Shown here: positions 8,268 through 18,625 of the stretch, piece by piece
Position numbering within the stretch: position 1 is the stretch's first letter
How the letters are laid out: each line of letters starts with the position of its first letter
NCBI GenBank assembly: GCA_024684375.1
Contig: JAIKWZ010000008.1
Location: 62,001 to 126,000 of the forward strand
Reading direction: 5' to 3'
DNA length: 64,000 bases
Source of the DNA: Clostridiales bacterium
GTDB taxonomy: Bacteria; Bacillota; Clostridia; Christensenellales; Aristaeellaceae
The notes under the pieces: generated by a model
What the model saw: the letters and a program-made list of their open reading frames with translations, nothing else
The model's database searches: none
Told to the model about the DNA's origin: nothing
Program-made: the position numbers and the translations under genes

Positions 8268-11200
8268 CTATTTCAGCACCACGGCGTCTGCCCCCAGCAA
8301 GTTCTTGAGCGCACCTTCGTCAAAGTCCGGGCCGACCCACACGTCGCGGGGCGCCACGTAGTTTTTGCCCTCCTCAGGAAAATAATAATTGACCTTTATG
8401 TTTCCGGGCGTGGTGGCCAGTATGAAACTCACCGCGTCCAGCTTGTCACGGCTCAGCTTCAGGAACAGTTTGCGCGGCTTTTCCGTATCCGGCTGCGCGC
8501 CGGGCTGTTGTTTCGCCTGAGCGTCCGGCAGCAGAGGCGAGAAGCTTTCCATTATAAGGTTGGGGGCCTTCCCGTCCCGGGCTGAGAGCCGCCCGCTGAT
8601 CAGAAGCGCGTCGCCCTCGTTCACGCCCATGCCGACATCTTCGTAGACACGCGGGAACGCCAGTACTTCGGTGGTCCCGTACAGATCTTCCAGGCTGAAA
8701 ATGCCCATCAGCTGCCCCTGCCGGGTAGCGCGCTGGGTCTTCTGGGAGATAAGTCCTCCCATTTCCACTCTGGCTCCGTCCAGCGCGGATGCGCTCTGCT
8801 CATCCTCCATGGCCTCGGCGATCTTCGCCGAATCCATTTTAAGCCGTCCCAGCTGCTCCCGATAGTCATCCAGCGGGTGGCCGGACAAGTAGATCCCCGT
8901 CATCTCCTTTTCCATTGCCAGCATCTCGCGACGGCTCAGTTCCTCAACAGGCGGGTATTCTTCCGGCGCGCCGGGCAGATCCGTCTCGTCAAACAGGCTG
9001 ACCTGCCCTGAGGACAGGCTGCCGGCTTTCTTGCCCGCCGCGTCCATGGACATGTCGAAAACCTGCAGCTTCTGCGCGCGGTTGCCCCTCAGGCGATCAA
9101 ACGCGCCCGCCTTTATAAGACTCTCCACCGCCTTTTTGTTTACCTGCGTGGCGCTTAAACGGTCAATAAAGTCATAAAGCCCTGAAAACGGCAGGCTGCT
9201 GCGCTCATTAAGTATGGCAGTTATGGCGTTATGCCCAAGATTCTTCACCGCGTTGAGGCCGAAGCGTATGCCGGCGCCGTCCACACTGAAGCGCTCCTGT
9301 GAAGCGTTTACGTCCGGCGGGAGGATGGCTATGCCCTTTTTGCGGCAGAACTGTATGTAATACGCTACCTTCGTGGAGTTGCCCGCGATGGAATTGAGCA
9401 TGGCTGCCATGAATTCCACCGGATAATGGCACTTGAGCCACGCGGTCTGAAGCGCCACCAGCGCGTAGCACGCCGCGTGGCTTTTGTTGAAAGCGTAGGA
9501 AGCGAAGGCGGTCATTTCGTCGAAAATGCGCTCCGCCGCCTGACGGCTCACGCCTTTTCTGACAGCGCCGGGCACGTCCACGCTTCCGTCGTCGTTCAGC
9601 TTGCCGTTTATAAAGTACTCCTTCTCCTTCTCCATCACGTCGTGCTTTTTCTTGGACATGGCACGGCGCACCAGATCGCTCCTGCCCATGGAATAACCCG
9701 CCAGGTCACGCACTATCTGCATGACCTGCTCCTGATACACCATGCAGCCGTATGTCACGTTCAGTATGGGTTCCAGCTCCGGCGTGGTATAGGAAATGGA
9801 GGACGGGTCGTGCTTGCCCTGTATAAAGCGGGGTATGGAATCCATGGGGCCCGGCCGGTACAGTGAGATCGCAGCAACTATGTCCTCGAAGCAGCGGGGC
9901 TTCATGCTCATGATGAAGGAGCGCATTCCGCCGCCTTCCAGCTGGAACACGCCGTCAACGTCCCCGGCGCAGATCATGTCGTACACTTTGGCGTCATCCA
10001 CTGGGATGTCCTCAGGCTTGAGCGCGGGACCGCCTCCCTGCCGGATATACTCAAGGCTGTCGCCTATCACGTTCAGCGTCCGAAGCCCCAGAAAGTCCAT
10101 TTTCAGCAATCCAAGGCTCTCCAGCGTACCCATGGGGAACTGGGTAGTCACCACGTCAGCATTCACCTGCAAAGGCACCAGGTCACTCACCGGACAGGCG
10201 CAGATGAGCACGCCCGCCGCGTGAGTTGAGGCGTGGCGGGGCATGCCCTCCAGCTTCCTGGCGGTATCTATCAGCTTTTTGACCTCCGGATCGCCATCAT
10301 AGGCGGTCTTAAGCTCGGGATTGAGCACCATGGCCTTGTCAATTGTCATGTCCAGGGCGTTGGGTATCATCTTGCTTATCTGGTCAGTGCGCCCGAAGCT
10401 CACGTCCAGCACGCGTCCCACGTCCTTGATCGCGGCCTTGGCGGCCATGGTACCGAATGTGATGATCTGGGAAACGTGGTCGTGCCCATACTTGTCCGCC
10501 ACGTAGTCTATGACCTCGCCCCGCCGCTCGTAGTCGAAGTCTATGTCCAGATCGGGCATGCTCACCCTCTCCGGATTCAGGAAGCGCTCGAACAGCAGTG
10601 AGTATTTGAGCGGATCCAGCGCGGTGATGTCCAGCGTGTAGGCAACTATGGAGCCCGCTCCGCTGCCCCTGCCCGGGCCTACCAGTATGCCCACGCTGCG
10701 GGCGTAATTGATGTAGTCCCACACGATCAGGAAGTAGTCCACATAGCCCATCTTTTCTATAACGCCCAGTTCGTACTCCAGGCGTTCCCGGGCGTCCTGC
10801 CTGTCCGGCGCGTACTTGCGCGCGAGTCCTTCCGTGCACAGGCGCCTGAGCATCTCTCTGGGCGTTTCTCCCGTATCGATGGGGTAAGAGGGCAGGTGTT
10901 TGGTCTCAAAGTCGAACGTGACACGGCAGCGCCGCGCGATCTCCTCCGTACGGTCCAGCGCGTCTGTGAAGGCAGGGAACAGCTGCGCCATCTCCTCCTC
11001 GCTTTTGACGTAAAGCTGGTCGGTGTTCATGCGCATGTGCTCGTCGTCTGACAGCTTTTTGCCTGTCTGTATGCACATGAGCACCTCCTGGGCAGAGGCG
11101 TCCTCCCTGTTCAGGTAGTGGCAGTCGTTGGTGACCACCAGGGGTATGTCCAGCTCGTTGGACATGCGGATAAGCGCGCTGCACGCCCGCTTTTCCTCGC

Positions 11201-11729
11201 TCAGTCCGTGATCCTGCAGTTCCAGAAAGAAATTGTCCGCGCCGAAAATGTCCCGGTACATGCGCGCGTAACCGAGCGCCTCGCCGTACTGGTTGTTAAG
11301 TATCGCTTTGGGTATGTCGCCGCTCAGGCAGGCGCTTAAGCAGATGAGACCCTCAGAATGCTTTTTCAGCAGCTCATAGTCTACCCTGGGCTTGTAGTAA
11401 AAGCCCCGCGTAAAGCCCTCGCTCACCAGCTTTACCAGATTGTTGTAGCCCTGCTGCGTCTCGCACAGCAGTATCAGGTGACTGTTTCCCGACGCGCCGC
11501 CCGTTTTGTCATCCATGTCGCGGCACACGTAGACCTCGCAGCCGATCACCGGGTGGATGCCCCGTTTTTTCGCCTCCACGTAAAAGTCCACCACGCCGTA
11601 CATGGCGCCGTGGTCGGTGATGGCGCAGGAGCTCATTCCAAGCTCCTTTACTCTGTCCAGCAGCTCGCCTATGCGGTTGGCGCCGTCCAGCAGGCTGTAT
11701 TCCGTATGCGTGTGCAGATGAGCGAACAT
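8268..11729 (-). CDS. dnaE: DNA polymerase III alpha subunit (DnaE type)
   Basis: A 1153-residue replicative polymerase subunit. The N-terminal PHP domain begins HLHTHTEYSLLDG and continues CAITDHGAMYG; the polymerase core shows PDLDIDFDYERR with the catalytic aspartates, GVFQLEG and the LYRPGPM motif; an OB-fold segment precedes the C-terminus. It lacks the exonuclease insertion of PolC, so it is the DnaE class that in Bacillota extends primers and assists PolC. The gene starts directly after the miaA stop (TAAATG) and precedes a GT2 gene, so it is probably cotranscribed with both. An uninterrupted frame of normal length. Confidence 0.96.
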   Translation of the reverse strand: MFAHLHTHTEYSLLDGANRIGELLDRVKELGMSSCAITDHGAMYGVVDFYVEAKKRGIHPVIGCEVYVCRDMDDKTGGASGNSHLILLCETQQGYNNLVKLVSEGFTRGFYYKPRVDYELLKKHSEGLICLSACLSGDIPKAILNNQYGEALGYARMYRDIFGADNFFLELQDHGLSEEKRACSALIRMSNELDIPLVVTNDCHYLNREDASAQEVLMCIQTGKKLSDDEHMRMNTDQLYVKSEEEMAQLFPAFTDALDRTEEIARRCRVTFDFETKHLPSYPIDTGETPREMLRRLCTEGLARKYAPDRQDARERLEYELGVIEKMGYVDYFLIVWDYINYARSVGILVGPGRGSGAGSIVAYTLDITALDPLKYSLLFERFLNPERVSMPDLDIDFDYERRGEVIDYVADKYGHDHVSQIITFGTMAAKAAIKDVGRVLDVSFGRTDQISKMIPNALDMTIDKAMVLNPELKTAYDGDPEVKKLIDTARKLEGMPRHASTHAAGVLICACPVSDLVPLQVNADVVTTQFPMGTLESLGLLKMDFLGLRTLNVIGDSLEYIRQGGGPALKPEDIPVDDAKVYDMICAGDVDGVFQLEGGGMRSFIMSMKPRCFEDIVAAISLYRPGPMDSIPRFIQGKHDPSSISYTTPELEPILNVTYGCMVYQEQVMQIVRDLAGYSMGRSDLVRRAMSKKKHDVMEKEKEYFINGKLNDDGSVDVPGAVRKGVSRQAAERIFDEMTAFASYAFNKSHAACYALVALQTAWLKCHYPVEFMAAMLNSIAGNSTKVAYYIQFCRKKGIAILPPDVNASQERFSVDGAGIRFGLNAVKNLGHNAITAILNERSSLPFSGLYDFIDRLSATQVNKKAVESLIKAGAFDRLRGNRAQKLQVFDMSMDAAGKKAGSLSSGQVSLFDETDLPGAPEEYPPVEELSRREMLAMEKEMTGIYLSGHPLDDYREQLGRLKMDSAKIAEAMEDEQSASALDGARVEMGGLISQKTQRATRQGQLMGIFSLEDLYGTTEVLAFPRVYEDVGMGVNEGDALLISGRLSARDGKAPNLIMESFSPLLPDAQAKQQPGAQPDTEKPRKLFLKLSRDKLDAVSFILATTPGNIKVNYYFPEEGKNYVAPRDVWVGPDFDEGALKNLLGADAVVLK

Positions 11730-12617
11730 TTATTTCTCCAAATACTCTTTTATCGTTTCAGACGCCTGCTCCGCAGGGTCGTGTTCCATATCAAGCCAGA
11801 TAATGCCTGTATCCTTTTTAAACCAGGTCACCTGCCGCTTGGCAAAGCGTTTTATGGCCAGGGAAAGCTCGTCCAGCATTTCCTGCCTGTCTGCCAGCTC
11901 GCCACGCAGATATTGGGTGACGTAGCGGTATTCCAGCCCCAGTTTGAGCAGGAATTCGTCCGAAACGCCGCTTTCCCTGAGACGTGCGACCTCGTCTATC
12001 ATGCCCGCGTCCACGCGCCGGGCGAGCCGCTCGTCTATGCGCTCCTTGAGCGTCTGTCTGTCCCACTTTACGCCCAGGGTAAGCACATCGTACCGTGGAG
12101 TATTCTTATTAGGCTGCGCGTCGCCCTGGTGCAGCTTCTCGAGCCGGCGCATGACCCGGTTGCGGTTTTTGGGATCGATCCCGCTGCCGGGCTCCAGCGC
12201 TTCAAGCATTTCCCAGAGTTCGGGAGTTGTGTGCGTTTCCAGCTCCTCCCGGTATGCCAGGTCAGGTTCTATATCGCTTAAATTGTATCCCTTGGTCACG
12301 CTGTCCACGTACAGCCCCGTACCGCCCACCAGGAACGGCACATGGCCTCGGGCAGTGATGTCATCTATCGACTTATATGCGCTCCTTTGGAAGTCCGCCA
12401 TGGAGAAAAACTCCCCCGGCTTCACCACGTCCAGCAGGTGGTGGGGCACTCCCCTCATGCCTTCCGGCGTGATCTTTCCGCTTCCGAGATCCAGCCCTTT
12501 ATACACCTGCCGGCTGTCTGCGGAAACGATCTCCCCGTTAAAGCGCAGAGCCAGTTCCACCCCCAGCGAACTTTTGCCCGAAGCGTTGGTGCCCACTATC
12601 GCGATCAGCTTGTCCAT
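11730..12617 (-). CDS. miaA: tRNA dimethylallyltransferase
   Basis: A 295-residue enzyme that transfers a dimethylallyl group to A37 of tRNAs reading UNN codons, the first step to ms2i6A. The P-loop GTNASGKSS near residue 9, the SADSRQVYKGLDLGSGK motif with its catalytic Asp, LVGGTGLYVDSV, and the C-terminal KRFAKRQVTWFKKD motif are all present. The start ATG immediately follows the stop of the MFS gene, and the stop abuts dnaE, so it sits in a tightly packed minus-strand run. Typical length and no anomaly seen. Confidence 0.96.
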   Translation of the reverse strand: MDKLIAIVGTNASGKSSLGVELALRFNGEIVSADSRQVYKGLDLGSGKITPEGMRGVPHHLLDVVKPGEFFSMADFQRSAYKSIDDITARGHVPFLVGGTGLYVDSVTKGYNLSDIEPDLAYREELETHTTPELWEMLEALEPGSGIDPKNRNRVMRRLEKLHQGDAQPNKNTPRYDVLTLGVKWDRQTLKERIDERLARRVDAGMIDEVARLRESGVSDEFLLKLGLEYRYVTQYLRGELADRQEMLDELSLAIKRFAKRQVTWFKKDTGIIWLDMEHDPAEQASETIKEYLEK

Positions 12618-13787
12618 TTATTCCTCCCCGTTCAGGGGCTTATGCCGGAAGTAGTACGGCGCGAACACGGCAAGGCACGCTACGCAGATGGCGGAGCAGA
12701 TGAAAAACACGCTTTGTCTGCCGATCAGGTCGCTTAACGCGCCCCCTGCGAGGTAGCCGATCCCCCTTGCGAGGCCGAAACCGAACACCCCCAAAAGCAG
12801 CTGCGCTGTGGCCTTTTCCCCATCGCCCGCCACCTTTTGCAGGTATTTAGCGGCGCTTACGGTTATTACGATAAAGCCGAAACCGTGCAGCACCTGAGAT
12901 GCCATGGCCACATACGGGCTATTCGCCATGGCGACTATGAACCAGCGCACGCTCATGACCGCCGCCGCCATGCACATTAGCCTGCCCGCGCCCAGCTTTT
13001 TTATCAGCCTGTCTGAGAAGATCAGAAACGGTGCCTCGCAGCAGGCTGAAATGAAAAAGCACCAGCCTACCAGGTTTTCCCCCGCCCCGAGATCATCCCT
13101 CAAAAGCGGTGAGAAAAAGGCGTAAAAATACCCGAATGTTATCTGCAGAAGCACCATAAGGGTGAACAGGCGGATTATCTGCGGGTTCTTAAGCAGCCTT
13201 GCCGCGCCCTGAGCGGAGGCCGCCTGCCCCTTGGAAGATACCTTGGGCATATTGAGCGCAGCCAGTGCCGCCGCAAAGCACAGTACCGCAGTGCCGTACA
13301 CCACGCTCACGTTGCCCAACAGGTCGCACACATATCCAAACAGCGCCGCCACCACAGCGAAAGTGAGCCCTCCCGCCAGCCTTACTCCGCCGAAAGGCAG
13401 GTTTTCACTGTCCAGGTTCGTCAGCACGATGCTGTCCCCCATTGGCTGGAGGCTGGTATACACACAGCCGAACATCCCCAGTACGATAAGCGCGTACGCG
13501 AAACCGCCCTGAAGCGGCAAAAGCAGGATTATCCCGCAGCTGATGACGCACATGCAGGCCAGCAGGCGGTTCCTTGACGCGACCCTGTCGCCTGCCCGGC
13601 CCCACAGATACATGGTGGGCACGCTCACAAAAGCGATGACCGCGTTGATCGTGCCGATCTTGGAGCCGTTCAGCCCCCTGTCGGTCAGATACAGGCTCAT
13701 AAAGCTTTGGAACACCGCGTTGGCAGCGTAGTACGCCATCAAAAACAGTGCCCCCGAAATGAGCCCGGACTTAAAAAACTTCCTCAT
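12618..13787 (-). CDS. MFS transporter, substrate unknown
   Basis: A 389-residue protein with about twelve hydrophobic segments and the short N-terminal pattern of MFS_1-like/LacY-NupG relatives (GALFLMAYYAANAVFQSFMSLYLTDRGLNGS). The loop between helices 2 and 3 reads LWGRAGDRVASRNR, a version of the MFS motif A. It should be a proton-coupled importer or an exporter in the cytoplasmic membrane; the substrate is not evident. Its ATG overlaps the stop of the Card1-like nuclease gene (ATGA, 13784-13787), so the two are translationally coupled, which is the main clue to its role. Confidence 0.85.
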   Translation of the reverse strand: MRKFFKSGLISGALFLMAYYAANAVFQSFMSLYLTDRGLNGSKIGTINAVIAFVSVPTMYLWGRAGDRVASRNRLLACMCVISCGIILLLPLQGGFAYALIVLGMFGCVYTSLQPMGDSIVLTNLDSENLPFGGVRLAGGLTFAVVAALFGYVCDLLGNVSVVYGTAVLCFAAALAALNMPKVSSKGQAASAQGAARLLKNPQIIRLFTLMVLLQITFGYFYAFFSPLLRDDLGAGENLVGWCFFISACCEAPFLIFSDRLIKKLGAGRLMCMAAAVMSVRWFIVAMANSPYVAMASQVLHGFGFIVITVSAAKYLQKVAGDGEKATAQLLLGVFGFGLARGIGYLAGGALSDLIGRQSVFFICSAICVACLAVFAPYYFRHKPLNGEE

Positions 13788-14950
13788 TTCGCCAGTTCCC
13801 TTATCCGGTCGGGCAGCCTGCCCGCTTTGATCTCATCCAGATCGATTATGCTTATGCCCATCTCCGCCGCCCTGTGCCTCGCGACTTTCTGGCATGCGGA
13901 AGAAGATACTATAGCCGCACGCGCTATGCCGCTGCCAAAGCGCTGCTTGAGCACGTCCAGCTCGTTTATGGCTTCGGTCCTGACCTGCCCTGTCTTGCAG
14001 CTGATGAACAGGGGCGTGACCCCCTTTGTGGCCACCACGTCAAGCTCGTTGCTCACGTCGCCCTGCGCTCTCTCGCCTTCCCAGTCCACTACCACGCTCA
14101 GCGACACATCGTCCAGTATCCCGATATCCACGCACGCCTTGTATACGTACAGTTCCAGCACGCTGCCTATATCCCGCAGCCAGTAGCGCGTCTGGGCATC
14201 CCTGAACAGAAAGCTCACGCCCTGCTCAGTGATCGACAGGCTATTGATAAAGCCCAGTTCCCGCAAATCTTTAAGCGCTGCTTCGTCACAGAGGATCCGT
14301 CCCCTGTCCCCCTTCACGCTCAGGCCGCCCTCCGCCCGGAGAGATCCTTCCCTCAGGGAGGCCTGGCTTACCCGCTGGATATAGCCGATTATGTTGGTCC
14401 AGTTCTGTCTGTGCCTGAGGTAAAGCCTGAAAAACGGCTCGAAATCTTCCATATGCGCCTTTAACGCGGCATTGTCCGCCCTGCCCTGTCTGACGGAGCC
14501 GCCCGCCATGATAAAGCAGTCCTCCGCGCTGAGCGTCACGTCGCAGTCAAGCCGTTGCCCGAAAGGCGCGTCTTTTATGGAATAAAACGCGTTGCTTTTG
14601 CGTGAATATGTAAACGCGGGCGTGCCCTTTTCGCAGGAGATCACGCCCGAAGCGAACAGCGCCGCGTCGGTGCCCCCGGTTATGTCCATCACGCAGCCCG
14701 GGTACCGGCTGCACACTTCCGTCAGCGCGCGGCCAACATCCGCGGCGGAATACATATCCGCTCCGACAAAGCGTATCTCTCCGTTCCAGTCTTTTTGCTT
14801 AAGGTAATTTCTGATGGCGGAGGTGCGCCTTGCGGACTTCCGCACCATCTCAGGGCACAGGAATATCACCCTGTCGGGCCTAAGCATATGGCATGCCAGC
14901 ACGTTTTCCAGCGGCCGCTCGTCGTAAAGCTCTATAAGCGTCATATCCAT
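13784..14950 (-). CDS. Card1/Can2-family CARF-nuclease (DUF1887-type), not in a CRISPR locus
   Basis: A 388-residue two-domain protein. The N-terminus (LIELYDERPLENVLA, then VMDITGGTDAALFASG near residues 90-105) matches the CARF-type Rossmann domain of Card1/Can2 proteins, which bind cyclic oligoadenylate. A winged-helix-like middle is followed by a C-terminal PD-(D/E)XK nuclease with NELDVVATKG (Glu302, Asp304) and FISCKTG (Lys319). Characterised relatives are cA4-activated nucleases of type III CRISPR systems that cut single-stranded nucleic acid. Here there are no cas genes or repeats in the window; neighbours are an NfnB-type gene upstream, an MFS gene coupled by ATGA, and miaA/dnaE. The ATG at 14950 has GAGG ten bases upstream. 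Family assignment is confident by motif; activator and target are unknown. Confidence 0.82.
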   Translation of the reverse strand: MDMTLIELYDERPLENVLACHMLRPDRVIFLCPEMVRKSARRTSAIRNYLKQKDWNGEIRFVGADMYSAADVGRALTEVCSRYPGCVMDITGGTDAALFASGVISCEKGTPAFTYSRKSNAFYSIKDAPFGQRLDCDVTLSAEDCFIMAGGSVRQGRADNAALKAHMEDFEPFFRLYLRHRQNWTNIIGYIQRVSQASLREGSLRAEGGLSVKGDRGRILCDEAALKDLRELGFINSLSITEQGVSFLFRDAQTRYWLRDIGSVLELYVYKACVDIGILDDVSLSVVVDWEGERAQGDVSNELDVVATKGVTPLFISCKTGQVRTEAINELDVLKQRFGSGIARAAIVSSSACQKVARHRAAEMGISIIDLDEIKAGRLPDRIRELAK

Positions 14951-15151
14951 GTGTCTGCGCCCTCTTAAAACCCGCCCGGCCGCGCGCTGACATGCGCTGC
15001 TGAGATGGGCTCGTACGCTGCGGCGCTCAACGGCACCCGCAGGCTGCGTCTTTTCTTGAGCCCGGATCTCACCATCTTTAACAGTTTCCCCGGCAGAGCC
15101 TCAACGGGCATCAATATCAGCCACAGTGTGCGGAAATGGGGCGATATGGTT
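14951..15151. other. Spacer between the flavoprotein gene and the Card1-like gene
   Basis: About 200 bases with no convincing terminator or promoter on the minus strand. An open frame of 64 codons starts at 15159 and ends at 14965, but it has no spaced ribosome binding site (GAGG directly abuts the ATG), no recognisable family and a basic, low-complexity composition, so I do not call it a gene. The downstream nuclease may therefore be cotranscribed with the flavoprotein gene. Confidence 0.35.
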
Positions 15152-16567
15152 TTAATCATCCTCTATGCCCAGCTGTTCCAGTATGCTCCGGGCGGCTTTT
15201 TTGCCCGCGCCCATAGCGGAGATCACAGTGGCCGCCCCGGTCACGGCGTCGCCTCCCGCGTATACGCTTTCACGGGAGGTCATGGCTTTTTCGTCGATTA
15301 TGATCCCGCCGCGGCTGTTTACGCTAAGGCCCTTCGTGGTGTTTTTGATGAGCGGGTTGGGGCTGGTGCCGATAGCCATTATGACCGCGTCCACGTCCAG
15401 GTCGTACTCGCTGCCCTTTATCTCCACCGGCCGCCTTCTGCCTCTCTCGTCCGGCTCTCCCAGTTCCATTTTTATCACCCTGATGCCTGTCACAAAACCG
15501 TTTTTCGGGTCTCTGGGGTCATCAGGGTTGCTGTATCCGAGAATTTCCACGGGATTATTGAGGAGTCTGAACTCGATGCCTTCCTCCTGGGCGTGCTCCA
15601 CCTCTTCCTTTCTGGCAGGCAGCTCCGCCATGGAACGGCGGTACACGATGTACACCTTTTCAGCCCCGAGCCTGAGCGCCGTACGCGCCGCATCCATGGC
15701 CACGTTGCCGCCGCCAACCACTGCCACGCGCCCGCCTTTCATGATCGGGGTGTCGCTGTCCTCGCGGTACGCTTTCATAAGGTTGGAGCGTGTCAGGAAC
15801 TCGTTGGCTGAATAGACGCCGTTGAGCGTTTCCCCCGGAATGCCCATAAAGCCCGGCAGGCCCGCGCCGCTGCCTATGAACACGGCTTTGTACCCCTGGC
15901 TGAGCAGTTCGTCCACGGTGAGCGTGCGTCCGATTATCACGTTGTTGAAGAACTCGACGCCCATGTTTTCAAGCCCTTCCACTTCACGGCTGACTATCGC
16001 TTTGGGAAGACGGAACTCGGGGATGCCATACACCAACACCCCGCCCGCGCGGTGCAGCGCCTCAAACACGCTCACCTTCACCCCGTGCCGCGCCAGTTCG
16101 CCCGCGCATGACAATCCGCTGGGGCCCGAGCCTACCACAGCCACCCTGGGCGCGTCCGGAGCGGGAATATTGACCTGCTTTATGCCCCGCTTGCTGTGCT
16201 CGTCAGCGGCGAAGCGCTCCAGTCGCCCTATTGCCACAGGCTCGTACTTTATGCCCATGGTGCATTCCTTTTCGCACTGGCTCTCCTGTGGGCACACCCT
16301 GCCGCATACGGCAGGCAGGCTGGATGACTTTGCGATCACCGCGTACGCTCCCTCGCTGTCCCCGTTTTTAAGGCAGGCAATGAAACCGGGGATATCGATA
16401 TTCACCGGGCAGCCCTTCACGCACGGTTTGTTTTTGCAGTTCAGACAGCGCTGCGCCTCGTCTCGGGCGAGCTGCGGAGTATAGCCAAGCGCGACTTCAT
16501 TGAAATTGTGCGCTCTCTTAAGCGGATCCTGTGTGGGCATGAGATGCTTTTTCGGAATCAGCGGCAT
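15152..16567 (-). CDS. gltA: NADPH-dependent glutamate synthase small-subunit-like flavoprotein (GltA/NfnB type)
   Basis: A 471-residue iron-sulfur flavoprotein. The N-terminal ferredoxin-like part has two cysteine clusters (CLNCKNKPCVKGCP and CGRVCPQESQCEKEC); an FAD site GSGPSGLSCAGELA and an NADPH site GGGNVAMDAARTAL follow; the C-terminus GAATVISAMGAGKKAA closes the FAD fold. Members transfer electrons from NADPH to glutamate synthase or, paired with NfnA, to ferredoxin. No NfnA or large GOGAT subunit lies in the window. The ATG at 16567 behind AAAAGGGG gives the standard MPLIPKK start; a longer frame to 16657 runs through the promoter. It is divergent from gdhA, linking it to nitrogen metabolism. 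Confidence 0.88.
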   Translation of the reverse strand: MPLIPKKHLMPTQDPLKRAHNFNEVALGYTPQLARDEAQRCLNCKNKPCVKGCPVNIDIPGFIACLKNGDSEGAYAVIAKSSSLPAVCGRVCPQESQCEKECTMGIKYEPVAIGRLERFAADEHSKRGIKQVNIPAPDAPRVAVVGSGPSGLSCAGELARHGVKVSVFEALHRAGGVLVYGIPEFRLPKAIVSREVEGLENMGVEFFNNVIIGRTLTVDELLSQGYKAVFIGSGAGLPGFMGIPGETLNGVYSANEFLTRSNLMKAYREDSDTPIMKGGRVAVVGGGNVAMDAARTALRLGAEKVYIVYRRSMAELPARKEEVEHAQEEGIEFRLLNNPVEILGYSNPDDPRDPKNGFVTGIRVIKMELGEPDERGRRRPVEIKGSEYDLDVDAVIMAIGTSPNPLIKNTTKGLSVNSRGGIIIDEKAMTSRESVYAGGDAVTGAATVISAMGAGKKAARSILEQLGIEDD

Positions 16568-16606
16568 ATTCTTTCCCCTTTTACAGCATATAAATACCTG
16601 AATATA

Positions 16607-16612
16607 ATTATA
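16607..16612 (-). promoter_or_regulatory. Extended -10 promoter element for the GltA/NfnB-type gene
   Basis: On the minus strand TGG-TATAAT forms an extended -10 about 40 bases upstream of the ATG. No good -35 hexamer sits 16-19 bases further up (AGCAAA is the nearest), so it would depend on the extended -10. Confidence 0.5.
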
Positions 16613-16707
16613 CCACAATGGGACGGGGTTTTGCTTGAAAAATACGGTTTTTTGCACATTTATAATATTAAATTTTCCTTCAGCGCCTCTTGACCGCTTC
16701 CCGCCTG

Positions 16708-16736
16708 TTTACAAAACGCTTTATGAATGGTATAAT
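16708..16736 (+). promoter_or_regulatory. Promoter of gdhA
   Basis: TTTACA at 16708-16713 and TATAAT at 16731-16736 are separated by exactly 17 bases, and the -10 is preceded by TG-G (extended -10). The expected start site is near 16743, giving a leader of about 60 bases before the gdhA ATG. Confidence 0.78.
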
Positions 16737-16784
16737 CGTCCCAATTTCATTTACGGCCGTGTTTTCGGCTGCAAATACACATAA

Positions 16785-18146
<1,362 letters not shown>

Positions 18147-18181
18147 GCTTGCCGGCTAACAAAACGCCATAGAAATAAGCA

Positions 18182-18212
18182 GCTGCCATCTGTCACTTGG
18201 ACAGATGGCAGC
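18182..18212 (+). terminator. Terminator of gdhA
   Basis: A perfect 13-bp stem (GCTGCCATCTGTC / GACAGATGGCAGC) with a 5-base loop is followed by GTTTTGTTTTCC. It lies 35 bases after the gdhA stop and may also stop convergent transcription from the glycan operon, though the minus-strand tail is less T-rich. Confidence 0.88.
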
Positions 18213-18268
18213 GTTTTGTTTTCCTGATGTCCCGCGGTGCGGGGTGTATCGATACAGTGCTTTCCGGC

Positions 18269-18625
18269 TTATTCCGCTATATATTCCGGGCGCATGGGCG
18301 CGAAGAACTCTATGAACTCCATGTCTTCCAGCGCCTCGGTGGAGTGGTACTCGTTGGAATCCCAGACATAACCGCCGCCCGCCTCGATGACGCCTTCCTC
18401 ATACACGTTCATGTTTTCGTCCGCCAGCTGGTACTTGAGCTTCCCGCTGATCACGTAGCCGTTCTGCACCGCCAGATGCTTGTGCAGGGGCAGCACGCAG
18501 CCTTTCTTCATTTTGAAGTGACACAGCATGGTGTCGTCGTTGTATGACAGATTGGTCTTGACAAGTCCCGGACGCAGCTCGACTTTATTCCTGTCTGCCA
18601 GATTGGTTATCTTGTTATTTGCCAT
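18269..18625 (-). CDS. Small single-domain cupin protein
   Basis: A 118-residue protein with both cupin motifs: KGCVLPLHKHLAVQNGYVISG, where the usual glutamate ligand is replaced by glutamine, and GGYVWDSNEYH, which gives the third histidine. A metal site of three His plus Gln is therefore plausible. Such small cupins in sugar operons act as sugar or sugar-acid isomerases, epimerases or binding proteins; no specific reaction can be assigned. It is the last gene of the long minus-strand glycan operon, overlapping the transaldolase-family gene by 11 bases, so it probably acts in the same pathway. Confidence 0.75.
   Translation of the reverse strand: MANNKITNLADRNKVELRPGLVKTNLSYNDDTMLCHFKMKKGCVLPLHKHLAVQNGYVISGKLKYQLADENMNVYEEGVIEAGGGYVWDSNEYHSTEALEDMEFIEFFAPMRPEYIAE

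Noticed and set aside
13784-14950. A type III CRISPR locus around the Card1-like gene
   Set aside because: Reading both flanks shows gltA/gdhA on one side and MFS/miaA/dnaE on the other; no cas gene and no regular repeats are present in the window.
14965-15159. A 64-codon minus-strand frame between the flavoprotein and Card1-like genes
   Set aside because: GAGG abuts the ATG with no spacing, the product is basic and low in complexity, and no family is recognisable. It could still be a small coupled peptide, but I cannot support it.
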